A stretch of DNA of 64,000 bases from Vibrio nigripulchritudo ATCC 27043 (GCF_000222685.1 NZ_AFWJ01000112.1:62001-126000); one strand, 5' to 3'. Shown: positions 44,300 to 55,040, counted from the first letter of the stretch. A program made the numbers and translations. Notes: generated by a model from the sequence alone, not told the origin.

Positions 44300-46054
44300 T
44301 TATGCCTTTAAGTCCAGCATTAGAGCGACGAGCTCTCTCTTTTCGTCGGGTGTTAGGCCGACACTTCTGTCTTTCGCTTGTAGCGATTCAATTTGTTTTT
44401 CAACGCACTGGGCAAGAATGTTGTCCAGTGAATCGAGGAAAATGTCTTCCTGATTATCTTCTTCGAGAGGTACTTCCCAACCTGCGAGGCGTGATAATAG
44501 TGTTCCGTTTTTCTCGTTGCGCCAATGCTCTAGTAGCTGGCCAGTGTTTATATTGGGATGGGCTCGGCATTTATCAAGTACTTCCCCAAATAAACTTAAC
44601 CCGGGAAGATTAATATGGCGGATACTGGATAAATCCGGCACCATTTCCACGTAATGCGGGTTTTGCAACAGTAAAGCGATAACTTCGCGCATCGGAGTGC
44701 GCTTAATGTCACTGTGTGGTTTTGGTATTGATTCTGACTGTCGCTTTTTCGGTTTTCTCAGCTGATTGTCAAACCCGGTTTTTTCATCCAGTAGCTTTTC
44801 GAGCAGCTCCTGAAAATAGGGATCTGGAATCTTATTGATAAGCTCTGAAGCGTACGCCCGAAGTGCAGATTTCCCCTCATTGGTGCCTAGATTGAGTTGG
44901 TGCAATTCAATCAGGTTTTCAAACAGGTAAGACGATAATGGAGTGGCGTTTTTTACCTGTTCTTCAAATGCTTCTTTACCGTGTTGACGAATGTAGCTGT
45001 CTGGGTCTTCACCGTCGGGTAAGAACAGGAATTTCAATGTATTGCCCGTCTTTAGGTAAGACAGAGAGTTTTCCAAAGCTCGCCATGCGGCTTCTTTACC
45101 TGCACGGTCACCGTCATAACAGCAAACTACCGTATTGGTTTGTCTGAACAAGACTTGCAGATGATCGCCAGTGGTAGAGGTGCCCAGCGATGCAACGGAG
45201 TAGTCCACTCCGTATTGCGCTAAAGCTACTACATCCATATAGCCTTCAACGACGAGAACCTGTGGGGGTTCGCGATAAGCTTGAAGCACTTCGTAAAGAC
45301 CGTAAAGTTCTTTACCTTTATGGAAAATCGGGGTTTCTGGGGAGTTTAGGTACTTGGGAGTCCCATCTCCAATGACTCGACCACCAAAACCGATAACCCG
45401 ACCACGACGGTCGCGAATTGGAAACATGACCCGACCACGGAAGCGGTCGTAACGGTTGCCCTTGTCATTTTCAATCAGCATACCGCCAGAGACTAGCATC
45501 TCCTGAGCATTGGGAGACTGACCGAAGTTCTTACGAACTAAGTCCCATTCATCAGCAACAAAACCGATACCGAATTTTTGAACCACTTCTTTCGATAGTC
45601 CACGATCTTTTAAATAATCGATGGCATGTTTGCTGCTCGAAAGTTTCAGTTGAGAACGGTAGAACTGGGCAATGCTGCCCATCATGTCATACAGGTTACG
45701 TTTTTGTTCAGTATTGGCTTTTGGTGCTGTGCTGAAGCCACCTCCGCTTCGTTGTTCTCTTGGCACTTCTAAGCCAAGATAGGAAGCGAGTTCTTCAATG
45801 GTTTCAACAAACTCTAAGCGTTCGTACTCCATAAGGAAATCGATAGCATTGCCGTGAGCACCACAGCCAAAACAGTGATAGAACTGTTTTTCCTGGCTGA
45901 CACTGAACGAAGGGGTTTTTTCATTATGGAAAGGGCAGCAAGCACTGTAGTTCTTACCTTTCTTTTTGAGCTTCACTCGTGCATCAATGATATCGACAAT
46001 ATCAAGGCGTGCTAAGAGGTCATCAATAAAGGAACGAGGGATCTGTCCTGCCAT
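44300..46054 (-). CDS. dnaG: DNA primase
   Basis: 584-residue primase that makes RNA primers for replication. The N-terminal zinc ribbon is intact (CCPFHNEKTPSFSVSQEKQFYHCFGCG). The central TOPRIM domain carries VVEGYMD (catalytic glutamate) and YDGDRAG (metal-binding DxD). The C-terminal region binds DnaB helicase. It lies 129 bases before rpoD in the macromolecular-synthesis operon. Confidence 0.97.
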   Translation of the reverse strand: MAGQIPRSFIDDLLARLDIVDIIDARVKLKKKGKNYSACCPFHNEKTPSFSVSQEKQFYHCFGCGAHGNAIDFLMEYERLEFVETIEELASYLGLEVPREQRSGGGFSTAPKANTEQKRNLYDMMGSIAQFYRSQLKLSSSKHAIDYLKDRGLSKEVVQKFGIGFVADEWDLVRKNFGQSPNAQEMLVSGGMLIENDKGNRYDRFRGRVMFPIRDRRGRVIGFGGRVIGDGTPKYLNSPETPIFHKGKELYGLYEVLQAYREPPQVLVVEGYMDVVALAQYGVDYSVASLGTSTTGDHLQVLFRQTNTVVCCYDGDRAGKEAAWRALENSLSYLKTGNTLKFLFLPDGEDPDSYIRQHGKEAFEEQVKNATPLSSYLFENLIELHQLNLGTNEGKSALRAYASELINKIPDPYFQELLEKLLDEKTGFDNQLRKPKKRQSESIPKPHSDIKRTPMREVIALLLQNPHYVEMVPDLSSIRHINLPGLSLFGEVLDKCRAHPNINTGQLLEHWRNEKNGTLLSRLAGWEVPLEEDNQEDIFLDSLDNILAQCVEKQIESLQAKDRSVGLTPDEKRELVALMLDLKA

Positions 46055-46154
46055 AAAAACCAGAATGTTGAATTAGAAGAAAATAGAGGCTTGCAGATAC
46101 AAACAAGCCGCGCATTCCAGAGGATAGCACGGCTTGTTGCAATTTGATTTAGGT

Positions 46155-46598
46155 TTAAGCCAATTTAGCGCGAACGAGTCCGCTGACTTTACCCATATCT
46201 GCGCGCCCTTGAATTTGCGGTTTAAGTACGCCCATCACTTTGCCCATGTCTTGCATGCCCGCTGGGTTTGCTTCAGAGATTGCGGCATCAATTAATGCAG
46301 CAACTTCGTCATCTGTAAGCGGTTGAGGCATAAAGTCCTCTAGCACAGTGATTTCAGCTTTTTCCGCATCTGCTAAGTCCTGACGACTTGCAGCTTCGTA
46401 TTGAGCGACTGAATCGCGACGTTGTTTAACCATTTTGGTCAGCACACCTAAGATGTCTTCGTCGGTCAGAGTGATCCGCTCGTCGACTTCTCTTTGCTTA
46501 ATGGCTGACAGGGCTAAACGAATAGTGCCAAGGCGCGCTTTGTCCTTGGCTTTCATCGCTAATTTTTGCTCATCTTTGAGTTTATCAATGAGAGCCAT
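46155..46598 (-). CDS. GatB/YqeY-domain protein
   Basis: 147-residue helical protein of the GatB/YqeY family, related to the tail domain of the tRNA amidotransferase subunit GatB. The C-terminus GMQDMGKVMGVLKPQIQGRADMGKVSGLVRAKL is typical. The precise role of stand-alone YqeY proteins is unsettled. The position between rpsU and dnaG is usual in Vibrio. Confidence 0.93.
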   Translation of the reverse strand: MALIDKLKDEQKLAMKAKDKARLGTIRLALSAIKQREVDERITLTDEDILGVLTKMVKQRRDSVAQYEAASRQDLADAEKAEITVLEDFMPQPLTDDEVAALIDAAISEANPAGMQDMGKVMGVLKPQIQGRADMGKVSGLVRAKLA

Positions 46599-46622
46599 AA
46601 CTTAGTCCTTTTGGATAAGTTA

Positions 46623-46838
46623 TTAGTACAGACGAACGCGACGTGCGTTTTCGCGAGCTAGCTTCTTAGCGTGACGCTTTTGAGCTGCTGCTTTAGCGCG
46701 TTTGCGAACTGTAGTTGGTTTCTCGTAGTGCTCGCGACGACGCACTTCAGAAAGAATACCTGCTTTTTCGCAAGAGCGCTTGAAACGACGTAGAGCAACG
46801 TCGAACGGTTCGTTTTCACGTACTTTAACTACTGGCAT
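46623..46838 (-). CDS. rpsU: 30S ribosomal protein S21
   Basis: 71-residue basic ribosomal protein of the 30S platform. The full family sequence is present, from [21 protein letters not shown] to the arginine-rich tail. It is the first gene of the rpsU-yqeY-dnaG-rpoD operon, which couples translation, replication priming and transcription initiation. It is divergent from tsaD across 209 bases. Confidence 0.98.
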
Positions 46839-47047
46839 ATGCCTTTCACCTCAGGGGTTATTCGTTAATGCTGGTACCTTACCAACCAATCAGGGCTCCT
46901 GAATGGTCTTTAACCAGCTTGATCAAAAATGGTGCGGAATTTTAATCTGAACAGTCACCCTTTGTAAAGTATTATCGCAGTCAGAACTGGTTAATTTTTT
47001 TCCGTAGCGGTAAACTTGCGCCAATTCTAGCTACAACTGAGAACGTA

Positions 47048-48064
47048 ATGCGCATTTTAGGTATAGAGACGTCCTGTGACGAAACAGGCATCGCCATCTA
47101 CGACGACCAAGAAGGGCTACTGAGCCATAAGCTCTATAGCCAGGTTAAGCTTCACGCAGATTACGGTGGCGTCGTGCCAGAACTGGCTTCTCGCGACCAC
47201 GTGAAGAAGACCATCCCCCTCATTAAAGAAGCATTAAAAGACGCAGGTCTGACTTCCAAAGATATTGACGGTGTGGCTTATACCGCCGGTCCTGGTTTGG
47301 TTGGTGCTTTGCTTGTGGGAGCGACGATAGGCCGAAGTGTCGCCTACGCCTGGAATGTGCCAGCAGTACCGGTTCACCACATGGAAGGGCATTTACTTGC
47401 TCCAATGTTGGAAGATAACCCACCTCCTTTTCCATTTGTCGCGCTTTTAGTGTCTGGTGGCCACACCATGATGGTGGAAGTAAAAGGAATTGGTGAATAC
47501 CGAATTCTTGGTGAGTCTATTGATGACGCAGCGGGCGAAGCGTTTGATAAAACGGCCAAACTGATGGGGTTGGATTACCCGGGGGGGCCTCTGCTTTCTC
47601 GTTTAGCGGAGAAAGGCACGCCTGGTCGTTTTAAGTTTCCTCGCCCAATGACGGATCGTCCAGGGCTGGACATGAGTTTCTCGGGTTTAAAAACCTTTGC
47701 AGCCAATACCATTGCCGCCAATGGCGATGATGAACAAACGCGAGCCGATATTGCGTATGCTTTTCAGGAAGCGGTTTGTGCAACTTTGACGATTAAGTGT
47801 AAGCGAGCCCTAGACCAGACTGGGATGAAACGCATTGTTATTGCTGGTGGTGTAGGTGCAAACAAACAGTTGCGTGCCGATTTAGAAGCATTAGCGAAAA
47901 AGATTGGCGGAGAAGTGTATTATCCACGAATCGAATTCTGTACTGATAACGGTGCAATGATTGCGTACGCAGGAATGCAGCGTCTGAAAAATAATGAAGT
48001 TGCAGACCTATCAGTGTCGGCAAAGCCTCGCTGGCCTATCGATCAGCTAGAACCTATCAAATAA
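47048..48064 (+). CDS. tsaD: tRNA N6-threonylcarbamoyladenosine synthase subunit TsaD
   Basis: 338-residue ASKHA-fold enzyme that transfers threonylcarbamoyl to A37 of ANN-decoding tRNAs, with TsaB and TsaE. N-terminus [19 protein letters not shown]; metal-binding histidines in VHHMEGH; nucleotide motifs VSGGHT and IAGGVGAN. The divergent rpsU arrangement is conserved in gammaproteobacteria. A perfect terminator follows. Confidence 0.97.
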   Translation: MRILGIETSCDETGIAIYDDQEGLLSHKLYSQVKLHADYGGVVPELASRDHVKKTIPLIKEALKDAGLTSKDIDGVAYTAGPGLVGALLVGATIGRSVAYAWNVPAVPVHHMEGHLLAPMLEDNPPPFPFVALLVSGGHTMMVEVKGIGEYRILGESIDDAAGEAFDKTAKLMGLDYPGGPLLSRLAEKGTPGRFKFPRPMTDRPGLDMSFSGLKTFAANTIAANGDDEQTRADIAYAFQEAVCATLTIKCKRALDQTGMKRIVIAGGVGANKQLRADLEALAKKIGGEVYYPRIEFCTDNGAMIAYAGMQRLKNNEVADLSVSAKPRWPIDQLEPIK

Positions 48065-48069
48065 ACATG

Positions 48070-48095
48070 AAAAGCCACCTTATAAGGTGGCTTTT
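48070..48095 (+). terminator. tsaD terminator
   Basis: Perfect 26-base palindrome with arms AAAAGCCACCTTA and TAAGGTGGCTTTT. Confidence 0.88.
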
Positions 48096-48129
48096 AACTC
48101 TCAATTGAATTTTCCTCGAAAGGAATTAT

Positions 48130-48945
48130 ATGGCTACTTTTACGCGTCATGGTCAAACCATGCATTATCAAGATGTCGGTCAAGGTCCTGTGCTTTTATT
48201 GGGTCACAGCTATTTGTGGAGCAGCGAAATGTGGCAACCACAGATTGAGGTGTTGAGTCAGAATTACCGTTGTATCGTTCCGGATTTATGGGCTCATGGG
48301 CAATCAGATGCCTTACCGCAAGAAACGTCTACTCTACAAGATTATGCTGGCGACCTACTGGCATTAATGGATCATCTTGAAATTCAGGAGTTCAGCATTA
48401 TTGGGTTATCCGTTGGTGGTATGTGGGGAACTGAAGTCGTGACCCTTGCTCCATCGCGAGTGAAATCCATAGTGATAATGGATTCTTTTGTTGGGTTAGA
48501 ACCTGAAATCACTCATGCGAAATACTTCGGTATGTTGGATGCGATTTCACAAGCCCAGTCAGTACCAGCTCCTATCCTTGATGCAGTCGTTCCACTATTT
48601 TTTGCCGATAATGCGGAAACCAGCAGCCCTGAGTTAGTCGCCAATTTCCGTGAATCTCTCGGTCAGTTGCAAGGCGATGCGGCAGTCAATATCGCTCAGG
48701 TAGGGCGCGTGGTATTTGGTCGTCGAGACCAGTTTGAAGACATCGAGAAGTTTGCGCTGCCAGTAATGATTATGGTTGGCGATCAAGACAAACCAAGACC
48801 TGTATTTGAATCTCATTTAATGCAAGATGCGATAACAGGAAGTGAGTTAGTGGTTATCCCGAACGCGGGTCATATCAGTAACCTGGAGCAACCAGAATTT
48901 GTAAATGAAAAGCTGACTGGTTTCCTGGAGAAGGTTTACGCCTAA
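48130..48945 (+). CDS. Alpha/beta-fold hydrolase
   Basis: 271-residue alpha/beta hydrolase. The nucleophile elbow is GLSVGG (serine near residue 95), the oxyanion region [13 protein letters not shown] is present, the acid residue is in [10 protein letters not shown], and the catalytic histidine is in [11 protein letters not shown]. The substrate is unknown (esterase or lactonase-like). The ribosome site AAAGGAA precedes the ATG. Its stop codon overlaps the convergent plsY stop by two bases (CTAA), leaving no room for a terminator between them. Confidence 0.88.
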   Translation: MATFTRHGQTMHYQDVGQGPVLLLGHSYLWSSEMWQPQIEVLSQNYRCIVPDLWAHGQSDALPQETSTLQDYAGDLLALMDHLEIQEFSIIGLSVGGMWGTEVVTLAPSRVKSIVIMDSFVGLEPEITHAKYFGMLDAISQAQSVPAPILDAVVPLFFADNAETSSPELVANFRESLGQLQGDAAVNIAQVGRVVFGRRDQFEDIEKFALPVMIMVGDQDKPRPVFESHLMQDAITGSELVVIPNAGHISNLEQPEFVNEKLTGFLEKVYA

Positions 48946-49547
48946 GCTTTTGAAGAGGAGGTGCGGTCGCCTACTTTGGGCTCCGTGCCTTCAAATAAGC
49001 GCTTAATGTTTTGGTGGTGGCGCAGAATAATCAGGCAGCACAACATGGAAACAGGAAGTGTGTACTCTGGGCGGAACCACCAAGTATAAAGAGGCGCAAC
49101 CAGTGTTGTTAATATAGAAGCAACCGAAGAATAGCGGGTAACAAAGACAATCGTCACCCAGGTTGCCATCATCATTCCTACCAGACTCAGTCCCATTGGG
49201 GCCATAGACCCCAACGCTGTTGCGACACCTTTACCACCTCTGAAATGAAAAAACAGCGGGTACATATGTCCCAGACATGCCGCTATGGCGACGACTCCCA
49301 AAATCACGTCTTCCACACCTAAATACCAACTCAGCCATACCGGAATAGTGCCTTTGAGCATGTCGAACAGCAGCACGGAAACTGCGGCAATTTTAGATCC
49401 ACTACGCAACACATTGGTTGCACCAGGGTTATGAGAGCCAGTTGTACGAGGATCAGGGATGCGGAACAGTCGGCAAATCAGAACCGCACTCGAGATCGAA
49501 CCTAGCAGGTAGGCTGAGATGATCATGATCAGTGCAGTAGGCGTCAT
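48942..49547 (-). CDS. plsY: Glycerol-3-phosphate acyltransferase PlsY
   Basis: 201-residue inner-membrane acyltransferase using acyl-phosphate to make lysophosphatidic acid, the first step of phospholipid synthesis. The three PlsY motifs are present: [13 protein letters not shown]-like ([13 protein letters not shown]), [13 protein letters not shown], and a C-terminal [14 protein letters not shown]. About five membrane helices. It is divergent from folB, as in many enterics. Confidence 0.95.
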   Translation of the reverse strand: MTPTALIMIISAYLLGSISSAVLICRLFRIPDPRTTGSHNPGATNVLRSGSKIAAVSVLLFDMLKGTIPVWLSWYLGVEDVILGVVAIAACLGHMYPLFFHFRGGKGVATALGSMAPMGLSLVGMMMATWVTIVFVTRYSSVASILTTLVAPLYTWWFRPEYTLPVSMLCCLIILRHHQNIKRLFEGTEPKVGDRTSSSKA

Positions 49548-49659
49548 ATTAGTCCTTAATTCACCAAAAGTTATGCTGATTAGGTGGTTAAAATCGAGTA
49601 TATTCTACGGGTTTTTGCCTCAAATGGGTATCCGACCTGTAAACGATAAAGGAAGAATA

Positions 49660-50019
49660 ATGGCTTTAGATAAAGTATTCATCGAACAATTGGAAGTGAT
49701 TACCACGATTGGGGTTTACGACTGGGAACAAGAAATAAAGCAAAAGCTGGTTCTGGATATCGAAATGGCTCATGACAATCAGCCTGCTGGTAAAAGTGAT
49801 GATGTTGCTGATGCTCTGGATTATGCGCAGGTCAGCGAAGCCGTATTATCCCATATCGAAAATGGTCGTTTCCTATTGGTAGAACGAGTTGCCGAAGAAG
49901 TCGCAGAACTCATCATGTCACGTTTTTCTGTGCCATGGGTTAAGATTCGACTGGCTAAGCCGGGTGCTGTTCCTCAAGCCAGAAGCGTAGGCGTGATCAT
50001 CGAGCGAGGTCAGGCATGA
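49660..50019 (+). CDS. folB: Dihydroneopterin aldolase
   Basis: 119-residue folate enzyme that cleaves dihydroneopterin to hydroxymethyl-dihydropterin and glycolaldehyde. N-terminus MALDKVFIEQLEVITTIGVYDWEQ with the catalytic-site E and the LVERVAEEVAELI helix; PGAVPQARSVGVIIER closes the protein. The start at 49660 follows AAAGGAAG; the longer frame from 49519 overlaps plsY. It overlaps folK by 4 bases. Confidence 0.95.
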   Translation: MALDKVFIEQLEVITTIGVYDWEQEIKQKLVLDIEMAHDNQPAGKSDDVADALDYAQVSEAVLSHIENGRFLLVERVAEEVAELIMSRFSVPWVKIRLAKPGAVPQARSVGVIIERGQA

Positions 50020-50510
50020 TCACCACCTACATTGGTGTAGGGTCAAATATTGAACGCAAAAAGCACGTTCAAGCTGCGTTGTCAGAGTTACGTAAACTGG
50101 GTGAACAAATTCGGATCTCGACTGTCTACGAATGTGCTTCGGTTGGGTTTGAGAGTCGTCCTTTTTATAACCTGGTAGTAGAGATGAAAACCTCGCTTAG
50201 CTTATCCAGTTTATCGAGTACTTTAAGAGAGATCGAAATTCGATGGGGGCGCGACCCGGACGCACAGAAGATGCAGGATCGGACTTTAGACCTCGATATC
50301 GTGCTTTATGGCGATGTGGTTTCCAGTAAGCCTTCTCTCCCACGCGAAGACATCTATAAATACGCGTTTGTCATTCAGCCTATGTACGAGCTTTGCCCTG
50401 AATTGGTCATTCCCAATGATGGCAGAACGGTCACGCAGATACGGCAAACTATGAATAATTTTGATTCGCTGATCGCGGTGAATCCTTTTGATAGTGACGT
50501 AAGTAAATGA
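50016..50510 (+). CDS. folK: HPPK-family pyrophosphokinase (first FolK paralogue)
   Basis: 164-residue hydroxymethyl-dihydropterin pyrophosphokinase family protein. It has the N-terminal [11 protein letters not shown] and the metal motif [12 protein letters not shown]. The catalytic loop differs from the second copy (57585-58070): the segment before DRTLDLD reads RDPDAQKMQ rather than RKDERWGPR, so the tryptophan and one arginine of the canonical RWGPR are missing. It overlaps folB and uppP by 4 bases each. It may be a weak or specialised HPPK (inference). Confidence 0.82.
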   Translation: MITTYIGVGSNIERKKHVQAALSELRKLGEQIRISTVYECASVGFESRPFYNLVVEMKTSLSLSSLSSTLREIEIRWGRDPDAQKMQDRTLDLDIVLYGDVVSSKPSLPREDIYKYAFVIQPMYELCPELVIPNDGRTVTQIRQTMNNFDSLIAVNPFDSDVSK

Positions 50511-51310
50511 GTTATTTTGAAGCCTTTATGCTTGCTCTGATTCAGGGGCTGACAGAGTTTCTTCCTATTTCCAGTTCCGCTCACCTAATTCTGCCTTCAG
50601 CCATTCTTGGCTGGGAAGATCAAGGCTTGGCGTTTGATGTCGCCGTACATGTTGGTACATTGCTCGCCGTCGTAATTTACTTCCGGAAAGAAGTGGTCAC
50701 CTTATTTGCTGCTCTGTTCGGTTCCATCTTCAAAGGTGATCGAAGTAAAGAAGCCAAGCTAGCGTGGATGATTGTAATTGCGACTATTCCAGCCTGTCTG
50801 TTCGGCTTGTTCATGAAAGACATTATTGAACTTTACCTACGGAGTGCTTGGGTGATAGCGACCACGACGATTGTGTTTGCACTGCTGCTCTGGTGGGTAG
50901 ACAAGAACTCTCCATTAAAAGACGACGAATATCAGGCAGACTGGAAAAAGGCGGTCTTTATCGGCATTTCTCAAGCATTAGCAATGATTCCGGGTACTTC
51001 ACGTTCAGGCGCAACCATCACAGCGGCGCTCTACCTAGGCTTTACTCGTGAAGCCGCAGCGCGATTCTCTTTCCTGATGTCCATCCCAATCATTACTCTG
51101 GCTGGTAGCTACTTAGGTTTAAAACTGGTGACAAGTGGTGAACCAGTGCACGTTGGCTTCTTATTGACGGGCATTGTCACGTCATTCATCAGTGCTTATC
51201 TGTGTATCCACTTCTTCCTGAAGCTAATTTCTAAGATGGGAATGACGCCATTCGTCATCTATCGATTGGTGTTAGGTTTCGGCTTGATAGCATTTTTGAT
51301 GATGAATTAA
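50507..51310 (+). CDS. uppP: Undecaprenyl-diphosphate phosphatase
   Basis: 267-residue polytopic phosphatase (BacA family) that recycles the undecaprenyl carrier for cell-wall synthesis. The two catalytic segments are present: [20 protein letters not shown] and [19 protein letters not shown]. Eight or so membrane helices. Last gene of the folB-folK-uppP overlap operon; a strong terminator follows. Confidence 0.95.
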   Translation: MSYFEAFMLALIQGLTEFLPISSSAHLILPSAILGWEDQGLAFDVAVHVGTLLAVVIYFRKEVVTLFAALFGSIFKGDRSKEAKLAWMIVIATIPACLFGLFMKDIIELYLRSAWVIATTTIVFALLLWWVDKNSPLKDDEYQADWKKAVFIGISQALAMIPGTSRSGATITAALYLGFTREAAARFSFLMSIPIITLAGSYLGLKLVTSGEPVHVGFLLTGIVTSFISAYLCIHFFLKLISKMGMTPFVIYRLVLGFGLIAFLMMN

Positions 51311-51330
51311 TCGGATTCTGAACCAAAGAA

Positions 51331-51358
51331 GAAAGCGGTCGACAATGTCGACCGCTTT
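51331..51358 (+). terminator. uppP terminator
   Basis: 12-bp stem AAAGCGGTCGAC / GTCGACCGCTTT with a 3-base loop and T-rich tail; also usable by the convergent can gene. Confidence 0.9.
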
Positions 51359-51388
51359 TGTTTTGTCTTGTGATTACTCTGATTCAAG

Positions 51389-52042
51389 TCAGCTACCTAC
51401 ATTCATGATCTTCGCCATTGAAGCTTGGTAGGAGACTTCCAGTGATTCTCGGCTGTGGCAGCGAACACCAAGATCATTGAGTACACCATCGCCTATGCCG
51501 TAGATCCAGCCGTGGATCTGTACCTGCTGACCTCGCTCCCACGCAGATTGCATGATGGTGGAGTTACCTAAGTTGTAGACCTGTTCTGCAACGTTGATTT
51601 CGCAGAGTTTGTTTGACCACTCTTCACGGGGCAGGCTACCAAGCCAGTTTCTGTGTTTGAGATAAAGATCTCGGATATGCAAAAGCCAGTTGTTGATCAA
51701 CCCGAGCTGAGGGTTCTCAATCGCCGCATTGACACCGCCACAGCCATAATGCCCGCAGACTATGATGTGTTTTACTTCAAGAACGTCGACGGCGTACTGA
51801 ACGACGGAAAGGCAGTTGAGATCGGTATGAATGACCTGGTTGGCGACATTCCGGTGTACAAACAGCTCACCCGATGCAAGCCCAGTTAGTTGCTCAGCAG
51901 GGACACGGCTATCTGAGCAGCCAATCCATAGGTATTCTGGGTGCTGGGCTTCGGCGAGCTGAGCGAAAAACTCAGGCTTTTCAGACTTAATGGTCTGCGC
52001 CCAAGTCGAGTTATTATTAAATAACTGTTTGATATCCGGCAT
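51389..52042 (-). CDS. can: Beta-class carbonic anhydrase
   Basis: 217-residue zinc enzyme interconverting CO2 and bicarbonate. The zinc ligands are C42, H98 and C101 (IGCSDSRVP and [10 protein letters not shown]), and D44-R46 form the catalytic dyad. The length matches E. coli Can. It is divergent from a SulP transporter gene, a pairing that suggests joint supply of bicarbonate. Confidence 0.95.
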   Translation of the reverse strand: MPDIKQLFNNNSTWAQTIKSEKPEFFAQLAEAQHPEYLWIGCSDSRVPAEQLTGLASGELFVHRNVANQVIHTDLNCLSVVQYAVDVLEVKHIIVCGHYGCGGVNAAIENPQLGLINNWLLHIRDLYLKHRNWLGSLPREEWSNKLCEINVAEQVYNLGNSTIMQSAWERGQQVQIHGWIYGIGDGVLNDLGVRCHSRESLEVSYQASMAKIMNVGS

Positions 52043-52332
52043 GCTTACATTTCCTTTTTATTTCCGGACACTATACACAAGCTTGACTTGCTGTACCGCT
52101 TTCAAATCAATGTTCTTGACGATTTTATGACTGGTCAGAGTAGCATTTTGTTAAATTTAGAAACGTTTTATTACTCTTTTTTCATATCTCGCAAGTATTG
52201 CTGTTAAACGTTTGCATTTGCTTTATAAATTATTCACGACCTCTTTCGTAACAATCGTGTGAATTGATAGTGTGATTCCAATCACTCAATGGTAAAATTC
52301 GCCCGCATTTCTATTCATGCAGGAGCAATATT

Positions 52333-53994
52333 TTGACTGGAAATCGATTCTCGGACTGGAATCTGAAGGGTGATCTATTTGGTGGTGTAACAACTGCGAT
52401 CATCTCATTGCCTTTGGCACTGGCATTTGGTGTGGCATCCGGAGCGGGTGCGGAAGCGGGCTTGTGGGGCGCCATCATGGTTGGTTTATTTGCCGCTTTG
52501 TTTGGTGGATCGTCTACATTGATCTCGGAACCAACCGGACCGATGACGGTGATTATGACGGCGGTACTGACCACCATGACCGCTAAATATCCCGAAGGCG
52601 GTATGGCAATGACCTTTACCGTTGTGATGATGGCGGGGGCATTCCAGATCATACTAGGGACGCTCAAGCTTGGTAAGTACGTGACCTTGATGCCCTACAG
52701 TGTGATTTCAGGCTTTATGTCGGGTATCGGTGTCATTCTTATTATTTTGCAGCTCTCGCCTTTACTCGGGCACCCAGCTCCTGCAGGGGGCGTGACCGGA
52801 ACACTCAGTGCCTTGCCTGATTTAATTTCGGAGATGAAGTTCAGCGAGCTGTTTCTAGGGTTACTCACGTTAGGTATTTTGTTCTTCTTCCCTAAAAAAT
52901 ATCGTCGTTACGTTCCTGCCCAATTAGTCGCACTGGTTGCTGTGACTCTTCTCTCTCTTGTTATTTTTGATTTTGATAGCATTCGCCGGATTGGTGAAAT
53001 ACCAGCGGGTCTCCCTTCTTTCGTCATTCCAACCATAAATTCTGAAGTCTTCACGACCATGATCATCGATGCTTTGGTATTAGGTACGCTGGGATGTATC
53101 GATACTCTGTTAACCGCCGTTATCGGTGACTCACTGACACGTAAAGAGCACGACTCAGACAAAGAGCTGCGTGGTCAGGGTTTGGCGAACATGATTTCCG
53201 GTTTGTTTGGTGCACTGCCAGGTGCGGGTGCAACCATGGGGACGGTTACCAATATTCAGGTGGGGGCTCGCTCTCCTCTGTCTGGTGTCATTCGTGCGCT
53301 AGTATTGGCGCTGGTTGTTCTGGTAGCCAGTGGGCTGACAGAACCTATTCCAATGGCGGTGCTGGCAGGTATTGCGGTATACGTAGGTATCAACATCCTT
53401 GACTGGAGCTTTATTCAGCGCGCGCACAAGGTTAGCGTGCAAGGTATGGCGATCATGTACGGTGTTATGCTCCTCACCGTATTTGTTGACCTGATTATGG
53501 CGGTAGGTCTTGGGGTGTTCATCTCCAACATTATTATTATCGAGAGATTGAGCCGCGAGCAGGCGCGTCAGGTGAAAGCCATCAGTGATGCTGATGAAGA
53601 TGATGTACCTCTCACCGACAGCGAAAGAAAACTCCTGGACAGTGCCAATAGTAAAGTTTTGTTCTTTTATCTTTCCGGTCCGATGATTTTCAGCGTATCG
53701 AAAGCGATTTCTCGTCAGCACAGCAGTATTTCAGATTATGAAGTGATGATTCTGGATTTGACGGACGTACCAATGATTGATGTTACGGTTGGTCTGGCTT
53801 TAGAAAATGCGATTAAAGATGCCAAAGATGCGAACTGTGAAGTCTACTTATTGTGCCCTAATGAGCGCACTCGTCAGCAACTGGAGAAATTCCACGTACT
53901 TGAACTGGTGGACGATCAGAACACCTTCTCGTTCCGCTATGAAGCGCTGAAATCGGCTGTTAAATACGTTCGAAAAGACGAGTTTGAAGCGTAA
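52333..53994 (+). CDS. SulP-family anion transporter with STAS domain
   Basis: 553-residue transporter. The start is TTG at 52333 with AGGAG 7 bases upstream; no better ATG precedes the first conserved segment (DLFGGVTTAIISLPLALAFGVASGAG). About 12-14 helices span residues 10-400, and a cytoplasmic STAS domain lies at about 435-550. SulP proteins carry bicarbonate, sulfate or dicarboxylates. Its divergent neighbour is carbonic anhydrase, favouring bicarbonate as in BicA-like proteins (inference). A terminator follows. Confidence 0.88.
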   Translation: MTGNRFSDWNLKGDLFGGVTTAIISLPLALAFGVASGAGAEAGLWGAIMVGLFAALFGGSSTLISEPTGPMTVIMTAVLTTMTAKYPEGGMAMTFTVVMMAGAFQIILGTLKLGKYVTLMPYSVISGFMSGIGVILIILQLSPLLGHPAPAGGVTGTLSALPDLISEMKFSELFLGLLTLGILFFFPKKYRRYVPAQLVALVAVTLLSLVIFDFDSIRRIGEIPAGLPSFVIPTINSEVFTTMIIDALVLGTLGCIDTLLTAVIGDSLTRKEHDSDKELRGQGLANMISGLFGALPGAGATMGTVTNIQVGARSPLSGVIRALVLALVVLVASGLTEPIPMAVLAGIAVYVGINILDWSFIQRAHKVSVQGMAIMYGVMLLTVFVDLIMAVGLGVFISNIIIIERLSREQARQVKAISDADEDDVPLTDSERKLLDSANSKVLFFYLSGPMIFSVSKAISRQHSSISDYEVMILDLTDVPMIDVTVGLALENAIKDAKDANCEVYLLCPNERTRQQLEKFHVLELVDDQNTFSFRYEALKSAVKYVRKDEFEA

Positions 53995-54021
53995 AACACG
54001 CTCCATACAAGTAATAGAGTT

Positions 54022-54049
54022 AAAGCGCAGCCACTAGGCTGCGCTTTTT
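54022..54049 (+). terminator. Terminator after the SulP gene
   Basis: 11-bp stem AAAGCGCAGCC / GGCTGCGCTTT with a 4-base loop and TTTTT. Confidence 0.9.
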
Positions 54050-54125
54050 ATTTGTGCAGTGGGCTTGAAAAGTTGACACTTCGTCAGCATTTCCATGAAG
54101 TTAACTTCGAAAAGAGCGCTGAAGC

Positions 54126-55037
54126 ATGTACGCATTAGAAATAGAGCAACTTCGAAAGACCTACACAGGTGGGTTTGAAGCATTGAAGGGCATCACCGTA
54201 AATGTAGAAAAAGGTGACTTTTATGCTTTGCTGGGACCTAACGGTGCAGGCAAATCCACCACCATTGGTGTTATTTCGTCTCTGGTCAATAAAAGCTCAG
54301 GCAAAGTGAAAGTGTTCGGGCATGACATTGATTCAGAGCTTGAGCTGGCAAAACAACATCTGGGTTTAGTGCCACAAGAATTCAACTTCAATCAGTTTGA
54401 AAATGTCGAACAGATCGTGATGCAGCAAGCGGGGTATTACGGAGTACCTCGCGCAATTGCTAAAGAAAGAGCCAAAAAGTATTTATCAAAACTGGATCTT
54501 TGGGACAAACGAGAAGAGCGTGCAATGAACTTGTCTGGTGGTATGAAGCGCCGCCTGATGATTGCCCGAGCATTAATGCATGAACCCCAGCTATTGATTC
54601 TTGATGAGCCGACAGCTGGTGTTGATATAGAGCTTCGTCGCTCCATGTGGGATTTCCTGAAAGAGATCAACCAACAAGGAATCACCATCATTCTGACAAC
54701 TCACTATCTGGAAGAAGCGGAAATGCTGTGTCGAAATATCGGCATCATCAATCGAGGTGAGCTGATTGAAAACACCAGTATGAAAGATTTGCTGAACAAG
54801 CTCCATGTTGAGACCTTTATTCTCGATCTGGACAGTAGCGATAATGTGCCCACACTGGACGGTGTCAATTCTCAGCATATCGTTAACGGTTCACTGGAAG
54901 TGGAGCTGGAGAAGTCACAAGGGCTTAACCACATTTTCACTCAGTTAACGGAAAGTGGAGTCAAAGTGATGTCGATGCGTAACAAAGCCAATCGTTTAGA
55001 AGAGTTGTTTGTCACAATCGTAAGAGAGCAGGGGTAA
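54126..55037 (+). CDS. yadG: ABC exporter ATP-binding protein YadG
   Basis: 303-residue ABC ATPase. Walker A is GPNGAGKST, signature LSGGMKRRL, Walker B LLILDEPTAGVD and H-loop TTHYLEEAE. It pairs with the permease gene three bases downstream (ABC-2 type). The gene pair sits near can and panC, as yadGH does in E. coli. The substrate is unknown. Confidence 0.92.
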   Translation: MYALEIEQLRKTYTGGFEALKGITVNVEKGDFYALLGPNGAGKSTTIGVISSLVNKSSGKVKVFGHDIDSELELAKQHLGLVPQEFNFNQFENVEQIVMQQAGYYGVPRAIAKERAKKYLSKLDLWDKREERAMNLSGGMKRRLMIARALMHEPQLLILDEPTAGVDIELRRSMWDFLKEINQQGITIILTTHYLEEAEMLCRNIGIINRGELIENTSMKDLLNKLHVETFILDLDSSDNVPTLDGVNSQHIVNGSLEVELEKSQGLNHIFTQLTESGVKVMSMRNKANRLEELFVTIVREQG

Positions 55038-55040
55038 GAG

